Source of the DNA: Ophiura sarsii
Taxonomy: Eukaryota > Echinodermata > Ophiuroidea > Amphilepidida > Ophiuridae
Length of the DNA: 64,000 nucleotides
Assembly (NCBI GenBank): GCA_035610835.1
Contig: CM069442.1
Span: 56,709,950-56,773,949, forward strand
Reading direction: 5' to 3'
Within the stretch, counting starts at the first letter, position 1, and each line of letters begins with the position of its first letter. The position numbers and the translations under genes are program-made. Shown piece after piece: positions 46,435-57,443 of this stretch. Below the pieces are notes generated by a model. It worked only from the letters and a program-made list of their open reading frames with translations, ran no database searches and was not told where the DNA came from.

Positions 46435-46893
46435 CAGGGTGTCAAAAAACAAATTACAACGTACCTTTAAGTGATCGTAACATCCTAAATATGTGTCGGA
46501 ATAGAGTAATTCAAACTACAAAATAAAGTCGAATTAGTTGGCTGTTATTTCTAAAAAACGTTTAATTTGGTTCAGTAATTACGGAGAAATGAGCGATTAC
46601 ATAAAAGCAGTCAAATGTTATGAAGAAAGGCATTAATCTAGGTATTTAACAGTGCTGGGTGATTGTAAAGAGAATGAGAATGTAACCGCCCGCGTAAATT
46701 AAAATGAGAGTGTGTGTAAATACAACTTGGATGGAAAGGTTCTTTGACTACTGTTACGTAATCGCTAATTTCTTCGTAATTACTCAACCGAATCAAATGC
46801 GGTTTTATTTGCCGTTTGAATTGTTTTTTGCCGACACTTATTTAGGAAGTTACGATCACCTAAAGGTGCGTTGTAATTTTTTTTGACACCCTG
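46435..46893. mobile_element. TA-flanked MITE (CAGGGTGTC ends)
   Basis: A 459-bp element with ~50-bp inverted repeats, CAGGGTGTCAAAAAACAAAT then TACAACG and its inverse, flanked by TA (46433-46434, 46894-46895). Its left TA lies inside the TTA duplicate of the neighbouring MITE, so this insertion is probably the younger of the two. TA target suggests a Tc1/mariner-type transposase. A 60-codon frame inside is not supported. Confidence 0.85.
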
Positions 46894-47075
46894 TAAGTAT
46901 GCTTTAAGTCAACTAAATGAATTTGTAAATGTTGTTTGTTTTGCTACACTTGCTCGAGCCTATCCGTGAATATGCTTCTTAGAACGTGAGCACTTATTGA
47001 AGTTTTGCCAATAAGCAATTTTACACATGCAATGTAACGTTTTCATACTATTTTCTGTCTTTCTCTTTCATACAG

Positions 47076-49252
47076 CGAGATTAAAAGAAAACGAAAGAAT
47101 GAAACGACCAAGGGGGAATCCCCCGAAGAAAGAAAGAAAGAATTCCAAGATTAAGAAAACACCAAGCCAAGCTACCATTCGTGTAGACGCCGGGCCATAT
47201 AGAGAAGGACGACCAATGTCTGTCAATATGGAACTTATGAAACAAGAGCCTCCATTCCCACCATCCTATAGCGAATCCAAAGATCTGGGAACCAAATTGA
47301 ACGACTCTCTATCTGACAAGGTCTCCAATAAAGACAGGCTGTCGGATAGAGTACCTTCTGATAAATTTTCATCTGACAAAGCTTCATCGGAAAAGATATC
47401 CTCTGAGAAAATATCATCAGAGGTTTCGTTTGAGAAAGAACCTGAGAAATCGCCTTCCGAAAAGGATATGACATCCGTAAAAGAGGTTGAAGGTGTTATA
47501 CAGGATGATCCTAAAAATGAGAAAGCGAACGATTCCAACCCTGTTCCTACAACACCTGATATGTATAGAGCACCTCGGGCGGTTGATGATGAAGATTATG
47601 ATATAGGCGAATATATTTCCGACGATGATGACGACGACGATGATGACGAAGAAGAATTCCTAATGGCCAATGATGATATTCCGCCAGATTATGCGCCACC
47701 CCCACCTCCACCAGGAGAAGCTCCTTTTGAACAATCTGATGTAGAATTACTAGATATTAGTAGAGATCAAGACGCCAATGACACCACTGATAGAGAGGAA
47801 CCTGAAACTGCACAGGTTACCGCAACAAGCGAATCTGATCGCGATACCGACGCCGACGTAACCACTCCTCTTGTCAGACACGCTAGCTTGAAAGAAACTA
47901 GCTCCTCTAGACGCCCTAGAAAACCAATATTACGCACGGGTTCATCGTTAGAATTTGGAGAATATCACCGACAGAGACTCCAAAAACGACAAAAGTCATG
48001 TATAGATTTTAGACAATTTGATGAACAGAGTATGGCCGCAAGTGAACTGAAAGAGGTTGTTATCAACGAAGAACCTGATGTGTATCGCATTACTATTCCA
48101 GAAGAAGATACAACGACAATGCGAAGTGAAATGGACTATAGTTTTTCAGAGAGTGCAAACGAAAGTGGAGGTCGACGACGGATATACAGAAAAGGAAAAG
48201 GACCAAAACCTAGAAAAAGAAGGGTTACGAAAGAGGAGAGGAGAGCTGCTGCAGATGCTATCAAAGAGAGAAAACAGAATGCAAAAGAGAATGCTAAAAT
48301 GGCGGCAAAAGAAAGGGCGTATATGCTAAGGCAAAGAAAAATAGACGAAAGACATCGTAAATCCACATCGAAAAGAAAAGGAGCAACATTGTGTGTACGG
48401 AGACCCATAATGGCTCCACCCACTCTACGGGCATTACATAATGGTAGACAATTACAACATAGGGAGTCTGCAACTGCTGTACGCTTATCCACGTACAATA
48501 AAAATTTAGGAAACAGCAGGGAAGATATAACCTCAAGTGTAAAAGGTTTAAGAACTGAAAAACTGAACTTAGTGTGCGAATACGACAATGGTAAAGTGCG
48601 CGTCAGTCCCACATTACGTAGAGGACTTAGTACCAGAAGCAGATATAGTACTAAAAGCAAATATAGTGAACGTAGTAAGTTTAGTGAATACAGTAATAGA
48701 AGCGGATATAGTGTTAGTGATCGGAGTAAAAGCGGGTACAGTGTTAGCGATAGGAGCAAAACAAGCAGCATTTCCTCCAGCAGAAGTGGCAGCAGACGAG
48801 GACGACGAAAAAAGCGAAAGGGCAAAGGCTCCATATCGGATTCAAGTGCGCCCTCTTGTAGCGAAGGTGGTCGCGATTCCGATATGGAGAGTTCGGATGA
48901 GGAGGAGCAACAACGTGAACTGACAACGGCTGACATTCCAATTGGTCCCGTGCTAGCTTTCTTCTTTGGCTACATAGGCGCGGGTGCTATCCTCTTTAAA
49001 ATATTGGAGGGAGACGAATGGTCCCTTTTCGAGTCTTTCTACTTTTGTTTTATAACCTTGACAACTATAGGATTCGGTGATTTCGTTCCAGATAATTCCA
49101 TGGAAAGTTTGATCGCGTGCTGTCTGTACACAATGATCGGTATGGCGGTAACCTCCATGTGTATCGCACTGATGATGAAAAAGTTTGTGGCTACAATACA
49201 AAACATAGGGAAGAAAGTAGGGATCATTGAAGACACTGATGGCCCATCGTAA
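47076..49252 (+). CDS. K2P potassium channel, last exon: giant loop, TM3, pore 2, TM4
   Basis: Acceptor CTTTCATACAG ends at 47075. The exon joins in phase 1 and runs 724 further codons to the stop. About 615 residues form a hydrophilic, low-complexity cytoplasmic loop: basic KRPRGNPPKKERKNSKIKK; Ser/Asp/Lys repeats (~47300-47450); an acidic run of nine Asp plus Glu (~47621-47655); a proline run (~47695); a Lys/Arg/Ala helix-like region (~48180-48360); and Arg-Ser-Tyr repeats (~48620-48800). The last ~110 residues hold TM3 (GPVLAFFFGYIGAGAILFKI), the pore-2 helix and filter TLTTIGFGD (~49056-49082), TM4 and a short tail. A long TM2-TM3 loop with a short C-tail recalls TRESK (KCNK18), whose loop is much shorter. 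Orthology is not established. TM1 and the start of pore 1 lie in exons not found here. Confidence 0.88.
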
Positions 49253-50650
49253 CACTAGTGTTTCTATTAACTCTAAAGTACAACCTTTAATCACAGTTAT
49301 TGACATACATTTACAGGTTGAGTTAAGGCTAATTTAGCTACCAGAAAACAGCGTTAATTTCCTTTAGAAAAAGCGTTCATCTAAAGCAGAGTACATCAAG
49401 CGTTTCAGGGGCTTATCATACCCCCTCCCGGTTCATAAGTTATCGCTATTGTCTTTTTAACGATTTTTACAATCTGCTTTGTATATAACGTTTATGAACG
49501 TTTTACAAGCGGTTACGAGGGTCATTCAATAGGTATTATATCTCTTTTTTCATAATTTGCCATTTATGTTTACCCAAAGTATTCCATTTTCAATATTGTA
49601 GCTCTATACCGGTATCTCATTATACATCCTTAGTAAATTGAATTTGATGTCAGCTTTGCCCGTGCTATCAAAATGTTAGTGTGACGGATATGAGAAAATG
49701 CCTCACTTTCATGCACATGCATTTTGCCTTGTTCTTCGTGTTGCAAGTTGATATTTGAATTAAACAATTACACATGATGTCTAAACATAATGATGGTACC
49801 GGTATATTCATATATCTATGATAATTATTTCAAACAGTATCAACTCTCGTAAGCTTGTAAATTATATGAGATCGCCACTTACACATGAAGTTAGAATTTT
49901 CCAAAGTGATTAGCTCTTGTGAGTTTTTTTGCACTCTTTTGAACGTTACTTACACTAAGTTTTGACTGCCCAAGCTAAAAGTCAAGATAGGTACCGAAGC
50001 ATTATTATGTAGCTGAATGTTACAGCTACAATATTAAGAATGTCAAATAATCAGGATTAAATAATGAAGAAGGAGACCCAATTGAATGAACTTCGTTTTT
50101 GTTTATTTGTTTTGTTACGTTTCGTTTTGTTTTGTTTTGTTTTGATTGTTTGTTCGTTCATATTTCCTATTTCTTATGGGTATTGTCAGCAAACTATAAC
50201 CAATGATTATGCTAATTCAGGTATTCGTTTTATGGTAATAGGTTTTTTTTAAAGATCACGCATTTTCATAACTCTCTCTTAATTCACTGCTCATAGAACC
50301 CAATATAAAGGAGCCTCACTCCCTTTTATTAAGTAAAGGTCATTTTTGTCCAACACATTATATCACAACTCAATCCTTTTTCATTAACCCTTGATAATAA
50401 TAATGGTTCAAGTACTTTGAGTATTGCTAATATTTTAAGTATGATTATTTTAATTGATAAGATAATTATTAATTGATTTAACTCTATTGCTTTAAAAAGT
50501 TGGACTATTTATTACGCCAATGAATCTGTACCAAAAAGTAACAGTTGAACTCATATAAGTTTTGGTACCATATAGATCTGACGAAATCCCATGGAGAATG
50601 CGAGCACAATACAGGAAATTTGAATAGCGTAACTATAGGGTCTTCAATTT

Positions 50651-50652
<2 letters not shown>
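49253..50652 (+). other. K2P 3' untranslated/intergenic sequence
   Basis: Begins with the presumed 3' UTR. No clear AATAAA signal was identified. A TTTTG pentanucleotide-rich stretch lies at about 50100-50150. Nothing else recognised. Confidence 0.5.

Positions 50653-50688
<36 letters not shown>
50653..50688 (+). repeat. Poly(G) run of 36
   Basis: An uninterrupted G homopolymer. A second, shorter run (about 10 G) follows at about 50720-50729. Confidence 0.9.
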
Positions 50689-50690
<2 letters not shown>

Positions 50691-50729
50691 TTAGGGGTGA
50701 CAGACTTGTGATCGAGGAGGGGGGGGGGG

Positions 50730-51411
50730 CATACAGAGTATTTCAATTATTTAGGGCGGGATAATTGGATCAAAATCAACAATAACATCCCTCTTTTTCG
50801 TTGGTACTTCTACTCAAATTATTGCCCTCTTCCATTATTGCATAGAGAGACACCTTATCTGATCTGTGCATTATGATAAATATATAAAGTTCTTTTTAGA
50901 GAACTGTTATAATAGCTCTACACAAAATTGTCGTATATTTTATTTGAATCGATTTGATGGATTGCTCTCACATTGTCAGGATAACTAGAAAATAATGTGA
51001 AACAGACGTTTTATAAAAACCAGTTTCTATGTCATTGCATATGTTTATGTAACGCATTAGGCCTATTCTTTTTTTTATCAATGATGATTACTAGAGCACA
51101 ACTAGCTCGATCCATTTATCTCCCGACATACGGCAGTCTTAACGGAACATCACCCCTGACTTACTTTAGGTATTAGTCCGTTCATGCCTAAAGAACATTT
51201 AATTAAAATATTACAAATATGGAATTAACAATGGATACGCCATGTGCGTATACAGGGTTTAAAATAAAAAAAAAGGACTCTCTTTCATGATAGTATACAT
51301 CCTTGTTAAATCACTGAACCATGACCGTTTTGATTTCATTGTAAAATGCAGCGGATAAAGATAAAATCCTGAATCATCAATTAAGGAAATGATGCCCAAT
51401 TAGGCATTAAA
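50730..51411. other. Non-coding stretch, nothing recognised
   Basis: AT-rich unique sequence without supported genes or repeats. Confidence 0.5.
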
Positions 51412-51733
51412 AGAGGTTTTTCGCACAGCGCAGTGAGCTGAAGTGGAGCCCTCTATAAGTCAGAGGGTGTTGTACGATAGAATGCCAGGGATATATGCCA
51501 GGGATATAAAACAAGGTGTACGAAGTACGAAGTCACTACACCTTACTCTGCATTCATCACAGAGGCGCAATAGATTTTCAAAATGTCCTAGTATATAAAT
51601 GCACGCGTGCCATCTCACAGTTACAATTTCATTATAACCTCACTAAAGTAATACCCGTATGCTACTGAATTGCGAAATTTAAAAAGAGCAGGGACTCTAT
51701 TACTTTTGGGATAGGAAAGTCCTATACTGATGT
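51412..51733 (+). repeat. ~320-bp repeat, copy A
   Basis: Starts AGAGGTTTTTCGCACAGCGC and ends GGGATAGGAAAGTCCTATAC then TGATGT. Copy B is at 53513-53836, and the terminal ~37 bp recurs at about 19769-19805. It contains two TATA-like words (ATATAAAACAAGG, GTATATAAATGC) and a terminal hairpin (TAGGA-AAG-TCCTA). A tandem GGGATATATGCCA duplication distinguishes this copy. Non-coding; superfamily uncertain. Confidence 0.85.
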
Positions 51734-52119
51734 GTAATTTCACTGTCACACTATCGAACAACACCCTCTGATACTTCGCCATGCCAAAAACCTCTCCCAT
51801 CCGGGTACCAATGTCAAAGGTTACTCCTAAAGCTACAATTTTGGAACGAATAACGCCTATCCAGTGCTAGAAAATTGCTATTTTGAATGATCTCAAATTT
51901 CGAGGAAGGTGTTATATAAATATTCATATTCTTTGTATTGATCGTGTCTGCCATTGGTCAATTTTGATCCCCCACAAAATACCAAACGAACAATTTCCTC
52001 ATTACGCATTCATCCCGGATTTGGGATGAATCCTTAATGAGCGCTAGTGTAACAGTATACGGAGGTCAAAAGGTCAAATCTAAAGTAAGTTAAAAAAAAT
52101 TACCGGGTGAGATCAGATC
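51734..52119. other. Non-coding stretch, nothing recognised
   Basis: Unique sequence between a dispersed repeat and a SINE. Confidence 0.5.
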
Positions 52120-52250
52120 AGAGGATGTGGAGCGGTCACGGGGAGTGAGCCCTCTATCGGTACATACACCACAGCGTCGTAGGCCAGAGAGTTCGAGGCC
52201 TCTGCTATTAGGCGCTCTATAAATCCCAGTTATTATTATTATTGTTAGAG
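52120..52250 (+). mobile_element. Short tRNA-derived SINE
   Basis: The head has an A-box-like region near 52128-52150 (TGGAGCGGTCACGG) and a B-box-like GTTCGAGGCC at 52191-52200. The tail GGCGCTCTATAAATCCCAGT plus (TTA)n closely resembles the tail of the SINE at 923-1322 although the heads differ, so both probably use the same partner LINE. Confidence 0.65.
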
Positions 52251-52710
52251 TGTTGTTCATAGAGTGACAAGGAAAAGGAAAAGGGTATACAGAGAAGACT
52301 ATCCATTATGTGGTATGTACAATGGTCACTCGCTCAGACAATAAAAGTAGAGTAACGTGAAAGTGCACACTTTTTGGAAACTCTTTATCTGACACATTAA
52401 TGTCGCGGCTGTTTTGTCTACAAAAGAAAGACTTCTCTACTATTTTATGTTGTCAAAGACATGAATTATGTATGCAAGAGCGCAATCAAACTATTATATG
52501 AGATTATATATGAGATTATTTGACATGTGCAATATGGATCATTTGATCTTAACAAAGTTTTCATATTGGCACGAAATATTCATGAATTTAATTTGTGAAT
52601 TATTTAACCAGTATTGATTTAAACCAGATTTAAATGGAATACTAAACTAATCTTTGCTATTGATTGATAGAGGATTGACAATGTTTATGAATATTGCAAG
52701 GTATTGAAAC
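52251..52710. other. Non-coding stretch, nothing recognised
   Basis: AT-rich unique sequence, no gene or repeat supported. Confidence 0.5.
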
Positions 52711-52780
52711 GTAAACCATGTTATTTACTGGTTTGTACATGTAGATCCCATTGTACAAACCAGTAAATGACTTGGTTTAC
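52711..52780. repeat. Hairpin, 29-bp arms
   Basis: The arm 52711-52739 (GTAAACCATGTTATTTACTG...) pairs with 52752-52780 with about two mismatches around a 12-bp loop. Could be a hairpin element remnant. Confidence 0.8.
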
Positions 52781-52926
52781 ACAAATTGCGCTAGCGTTCT
52801 TTATGTCCAGGATACCATAATTATTAAGTGAACTTTCCATTGAAACTGAATTGGTCATGCTCCAGTGATTTTAACAAGTATGTAAACGTTATGAAACAGA
52901 GTTCTTTCTTCTTCTTCTTTTTTTAT

Positions 52927-52948
52927 GGGGGGGGGGGGGGGGGGGGGG
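52927..52948 (+). repeat. Poly(G) run of 22
   Basis: G homopolymer continuing into a further G-rich stretch (AGGGGGGAGG). Confidence 0.9.
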
Positions 52949-52959
52949 AGGGGGGAGGA

Positions 52960-53512
52960 ACACCCTGTTTTCTTCCGCGGTTATAATCGCCTTCGATATC
53001 CATGACACTCATTAAGCGTGTCTTATCACACTGGTGCATAACAGCTGTATGTACGTCAAATGTCAATGGTTCTTCATGGCCATCATCACAATCACCATCG
53101 GGATTTCACAACATATGTATGAGGCTTAATTCAACATATTTCACGCTTTATACAACACGGTGCGGTAAATGCACAACCAATTTGCAAAGTTGCGAGTGAC
53201 CTGGTGCACTAGATCTTTTTCTTTCTTTTTAGCAGCTTAAAATATCCAACAGCAAAACATACAAACTAATAAATGTATTGAAGGCGCCTTTTCAGAGACC
53301 ACTCGCGCTTTCAACCCTGTGATCAATAACATCATAGTGACAGCTCGAAATAAATGTCTACTGACTTTTGATTTGACCTTTGACCACCAATACTCTAATA
53401 TTAGAGCTCCATCTCAAAATTAAGATGAATTCGCGCGTAATGAGCAAATACTTCTGTGGTCGATTAGAAGTCAGAAAACCTATTTTGGAATTCTCATCCG
53501 GGAGAGGTTTTT
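52960..53512. other. Non-coding stretch, nothing recognised
   Basis: No supported gene or repeat between the poly(G) run and repeat copy B. Confidence 0.5.
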
Positions 53513-53836
53513 CGCACAGCGCAGTGAGCTGAAGTGGAGCCCTCTATACGTCAGAGGGTGTTGTACGATAGAATGCCAGGAATATAAAACAAGGTGTACG
53601 AAGTACGAAGTACACTACACGTGACCATGCATTCATCATTGAGGCGCAATAGTATTTCAAAATGTCCGTGTTCTTTAATGCACGCGTGCAATCCACAGTT
53701 ACAAGTTCATTATAACCTCACTAATATAACTGAATTTCGCACTTTAAAACGTCGTTGTAATCCGTTCATCAACTGTATTATGACATCAGAGCAGGGATTC
53801 TATTAATTTTGGGATAGGAAAGTCCTATACTGATGT
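53513..53836 (+). repeat. ~320-bp repeat, copy B
   Basis: Second copy of the 51412-51733 repeat, same orientation, about 2.1 kb downstream. It shares AGCGCAGTGAGCTGAAGTGG, AGAGGGTGTTGTACGATAGA, TTCATTATAACCTCACTAA and the terminal hairpin. It has about 40 bp of extra sequence (TTAAAACGTCGTTGTAATCC region) before the end. Confidence 0.85.
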
Positions 53837-53913
53837 ACGTAGCGAAAACGGTCCCTTTTGCATATTTACACAAATTAGGGTCCAAATCGTCCATGACCAT
53901 CATTTGACGCGTT

Positions 53914-53921
53914 TGACGTCA
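53914..53921. promoter_or_regulatory. Perfect CRE (TGACGTCA) upstream of THAP-like frame
   Basis: An exact full cAMP-response element palindrome lies about 80 bp before the first ATG of the THAP-like frame. A single 8-mer is weak evidence; it is noted because of its position. Confidence 0.3.
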
Positions 53922-53993
53922 TTTGAGAACAGCGCCGCCAAGGCTATGCTGACCAATTTGCTGTAAATCATGTGGTCGTAACATACATTATTC

Positions 53994-54221
53994 ATGACGG
54001 GCAGAGAGCAGACGACGAAAATAATGGCGACTGCGCCGACTGAAAATCCAGCAGCGAAGTTCTACCGAAAAAGAAAGTATGCCAAGTGCTGTGTTCCCAA
54101 CTGTTTTAGTAAAAAAGAATCATTTCCAGATTTTCCTTTTTATAGCATTCCTAAAAACGAGCCATGGTCAATTATATTCGCTGATTTTGTTGTTTTATCG
54201 CGGTTACCTTTAATACTATAA
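53994..54221 (+). CDS. THAP-type zinc-finger fragment (possible first exon)
   Basis: The frame has ATGs at 53994 and 54024, the second in a good context. Following basic residues it reads KYAKCCVPNCFSKKESFP then FPFYSIPK. This resembles the N-terminal half of a THAP domain (C-X2-4-C followed by an F-x-IPK turn), a C2CH DNA-binding module found in transcription factors and P-element-like or domesticated transposases. The second Cys-His pair, about 35-50 residues later in the family, is absent. The real exon may therefore end near 54160 and continue elsewhere, or the frame may be a relic. A 29-bp direct repeat (GCGCC..A..CTATGCTGACC) brackets it at 53932-53960 and 54262-54290, as might flank an inserted or duplicated segment. 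Confidence 0.4.
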   Translation: MTGREQTTKIMATAPTENPAAKFYRKRKYAKCCVPNCFSKKESFPDFPFYSIPKNEPWSIIFADFVVLSRLPLIL

Positions 54222-54290
54222 ATGTAAACAACTCCACCCTACAATCACGCCTTATCAGTATAGCGCCACAAAGACTATGCTGACCAAATT

Positions 54291-54978
54291 TATAAGTGGG
54301 TTCCGATCGGCAAGTTGCGCAGGCGTATCTCAACACTCTTCCGAGTGTGTTACGTCGACCACGTAAATGCTCTCACTTGATTGCACAATATATAAATCAA
54401 TTTCTTATGATCACCTCCACACACTATCATCATTGGAATTATCCGGGGGGTGGGGGGGGGGGGGGGGGGGAGTGAACTATTACACTGTAAGCATGCGCAC
54501 CAACAAAAAAACGCGTAATTATTTCTTGAGATGTATCCGTTTTTCCTTCTTCAAAATCCTGCTAATATTTTACTCGTTTAGGTGGTCGAATTGTGGAGGC
54601 AAACACGCGAAATCTTTATCTTATGGGCTTCCAGAGGCAATACGCGTTTAGGGGTGTCTGGTCAATCTTTGGTCACGATTTGGGCATAATATTCCCCCCC
54701 CCCCCCCCCGAGAAATGGGAACTGTTGTATGACGCAATACACATTTGATTGAGCCTATGTTGCATTGCGGTACTTGCCATCCCACAATTCCTAGCGTCGG
54801 GCTAAAAGTAATATATCATAGAGGGCTCGGCATGTGCTAAACTTGTAGACATTTTCATTTCACTTTATTTATTTGGCTGTTTAAGCTAAATCAGTGGTCT
54901 TTTTCTAGCGTGCGCTAAATTTGCTTACATTTTCAGATAATAATTTCATAAAGAAGTTTTTACTTTAATCAGGCAAAA
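54291..54978. other. Non-coding with poly(G) and poly(C) runs
   Basis: Contains a G-rich run at 54445-54470 (one T) and a run of 16 C at 54694-54709, about 225 bp apart, which could pair with each other. No gene recognised. Confidence 0.6.
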
Positions 54979-54980
54979 TA

Positions 54981-55815
54981 CACTCGTCCAAAGAAGTTCC
55001 TTGCCACATAGTAAAGTCCAATTTCAAATTAATATTTGATAGAATATATATAATTGTATATCAAAATAAGCAGAAAGTAATACTCTAACAGCTTAACATG
55101 GAATTTAGACATGATCACTCATGCATGGCAGATCCCATTCACTTGACAATGGCAAGGTCTGTGGAAGAAGATTGCAAAAAATTGGATAATCCCTCCATTC
55201 AAATGTTAATGTGAATGATTGAACACAATATGAACCTTACCATTGCTTAAAGGGACATTAAGTGGTGTTGAAAAGTTTAAATGTTTAAAAATTTACTTCA
55301 GAATTCAAGATGAACATTAAAAATCGCCATTATTGTTGTTTCTACTAACAAAAAACACATCAAAACTAGATTAAAACAATATCATCGCTATTTATTGAAA
55401 AACGCCCTCTATGCAAATATGGTTCGCGTTATGTATCACGCGTACTGCAGGGGGATACTGTCGGACGCTCAGCATTTTTTGAATCCACGTTTTCTTGTAC
55501 AAAGAGAGCTGATTTTTCTTAATCCTTATAGGTGTAAGTTCATACATGTAATACAATTATAAAAATAAACTAATCTCAGTTTTTATCATAATTGAGGGCG
55601 CTGCCTCCAACACATCTCTTAGTGTCCCTTTAATGAATGTGCTCAGCCATGCATGAATGCGTACATCTTAATTTCATACAGACATGATAGAGAATTATTG
55701 TCTGCTTATTTTGACATGCAATTGTTTAATTTATATTGAATATTTATGTGAAATATTTGAACTTCAATATTTGAACTTCAATGAGTGGCAAGGAACTTCT
55801 TTGGACGGACGAGTG
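54981..55815. mobile_element. TA-flanked TIR element hosting a nested MITE
   Basis: The left end CACTCGTCCAAAGAAGTTCC then TTGCCAC is matched in inverse by GTGGCAAGGAACTTCTTTGG then ACGGACGAGTG at the right. TA lies on both outer edges (54979-54980, 55816-55817). Inner segments also pair (GCATGGC.. / GCCATGC; AAGCAGA..). Removing the nested 379-bp insert leaves about 450 bp. Confidence 0.8.
55251..55629. mobile_element. TTAA-flanked nested MITE
   Basis: The ends AGGGACATTAAG and CTTAGTGTCCCT are inverted repeats, flanked by TTAA (55247-55250, 55630-55633). TTAA targets are used by piggyBac and Kolobok superfamilies. 379 bp, non-coding. Confidence 0.8.
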
Positions 55816-55817
55816 TA

Positions 55818-57019
55818 TATTAATGAATTATAAAATGGTTAATTTGCACATACCTTTGTTTTGATTAGTGTTATGTTTCTCAAAACACATGCAGAGCTGG
55901 TATTAATTTGAGCAATTTTTAAGATGGCATTGTTTTTCAAGGGCTTTGTCTAATTGTAATGTTGATAAATGACTGCGCATCAGTGGTTTAAGAGTTAATC
56001 TTGAACTTTGTTACATTTCTCTTTCGTAACGAGGGTCGTAGTCCCTCCCGCCCGAAGAAAAAATCCAGGGTATAATATTAAATATTAGGAATTTTCAAAT
56101 TTTCAACTAAAAGATCAAAGTCAAATGCATAATAAAACGTTATTAATTGAATAGGTTTCGGTAAAGAATATACTGTTACCAGTTACAACACTTGTGGAGT
56201 GTTTTTCATCATTTGTTCTACACCTTGGCATACGCGCTGACTTTCACTAAATAACAGCCCTTAACATTACGCACTTGCCAATCAATCGCCAATGTTTGAA
56301 CGAGTGACGTTAAAAATGTTCGGTAACTGTGTTTTTTCAATATACTGTGCTCACCTACGCGTATTCATAAAATGGTGGCATATGATTGAAACGCACCTAG
56401 GGTGAATATGCATATGCTTATGAATATTAATTAATATTATGAATAGTTTATACAGGCCGTATTACTAAAATAAAACCCTATTTTGCATAGCCATACTATA
56501 TACTATTTCTCCCAATTAGAAAAAATACAGGACATGTCAAACGGTAGTGAATGTAAATGGGATTTTTGCAATAGAAATAAAAATGGTTCCGAACATAGTA
56601 ATACACATTTTAGCAATATTTAATATGCCAACTAGATTTACACATTTCGAGCTTTCGTTAACATAATTATAGCAATTGTTTTCAATGTTTATTAAATCAT
56701 GCCAAATTATATTGTAATTATTGGGAAAAGCTATCATTTTATTCAATGAGCATATTCACTGTTGAATTATCTGTCAAATACGTCAATTACTGGAACATTT
56801 GGAAGCTAAAAACGCAATTTACATAATTGCGAAACATGGCATATTGACGCTAAACAACAAGAAACTTATTGGTAATCAGTGAACGGTAATATAAGCTTAC
56901 CCTTTTACACATTTCAGCAGTGTCTATTGAACATGTTGCACATGTTAAATGGGAAATATGCCAGGTCTATACAATGCGAATTAGTATATAATCAATAATG
57001 TAAATGATAATCATGTTGT
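55818..57019. other. Non-coding stretch, nothing recognised
   Basis: AT-rich unique sequence, only short open frames. Confidence 0.5.
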
Positions 57020-57443
57020 TGGACCTCTCTGGATTTGAAAGGGAATCAGCCCATGATGAATGATTGTAACTTCTCTAAAATAAATTGACACGCCGATTCT
57101 GCCAGGAGCATATCAATTAAGATTGGTATGGTAACTGTATTTATATTCAGCGGCATTCAGAGTGTATGAAACATCTTTAAAGGGTCTAAAACTCATATTA
57201 ATAACATTTTTGGAGGGAGGAGGTTCATAAGGCTACTTGATTACAGACATATTAGGCCTAAACCAGAGAACCATACCAAGTTATGTTTAATAGCTCCCAT
57301 TTTGCTTAGTATTCAATGACAACATTATCCATGTTGTCTTTTTATTACCGCATTACTTTTTTGTAGTTAATTTATGAATTTAAAACCATGTGTCTTTTTT
57401 GGGAGCCCTTGGGTTGATTCTCATTCAAATCTAGAGAGGTCCA
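57020..57443. mobile_element. 424-bp TIR element
   Basis: The left TGGACCTCTCTGGATTTGAA then AGGGAATCAGCCC is matched in inverse by GGGTTGATTCTCATTCAAAT then CTAGAGAGGTCCA at the right, an imperfect ~35-bp inverted repeat. Non-coding. Target duplication not clear. Confidence 0.7.

Noticed and set aside
48136..48936. 266-codon minus-strand frame opposite the K2P loop
   Set aside because: Antisense shadow of the purine-rich, low-complexity coding strand.
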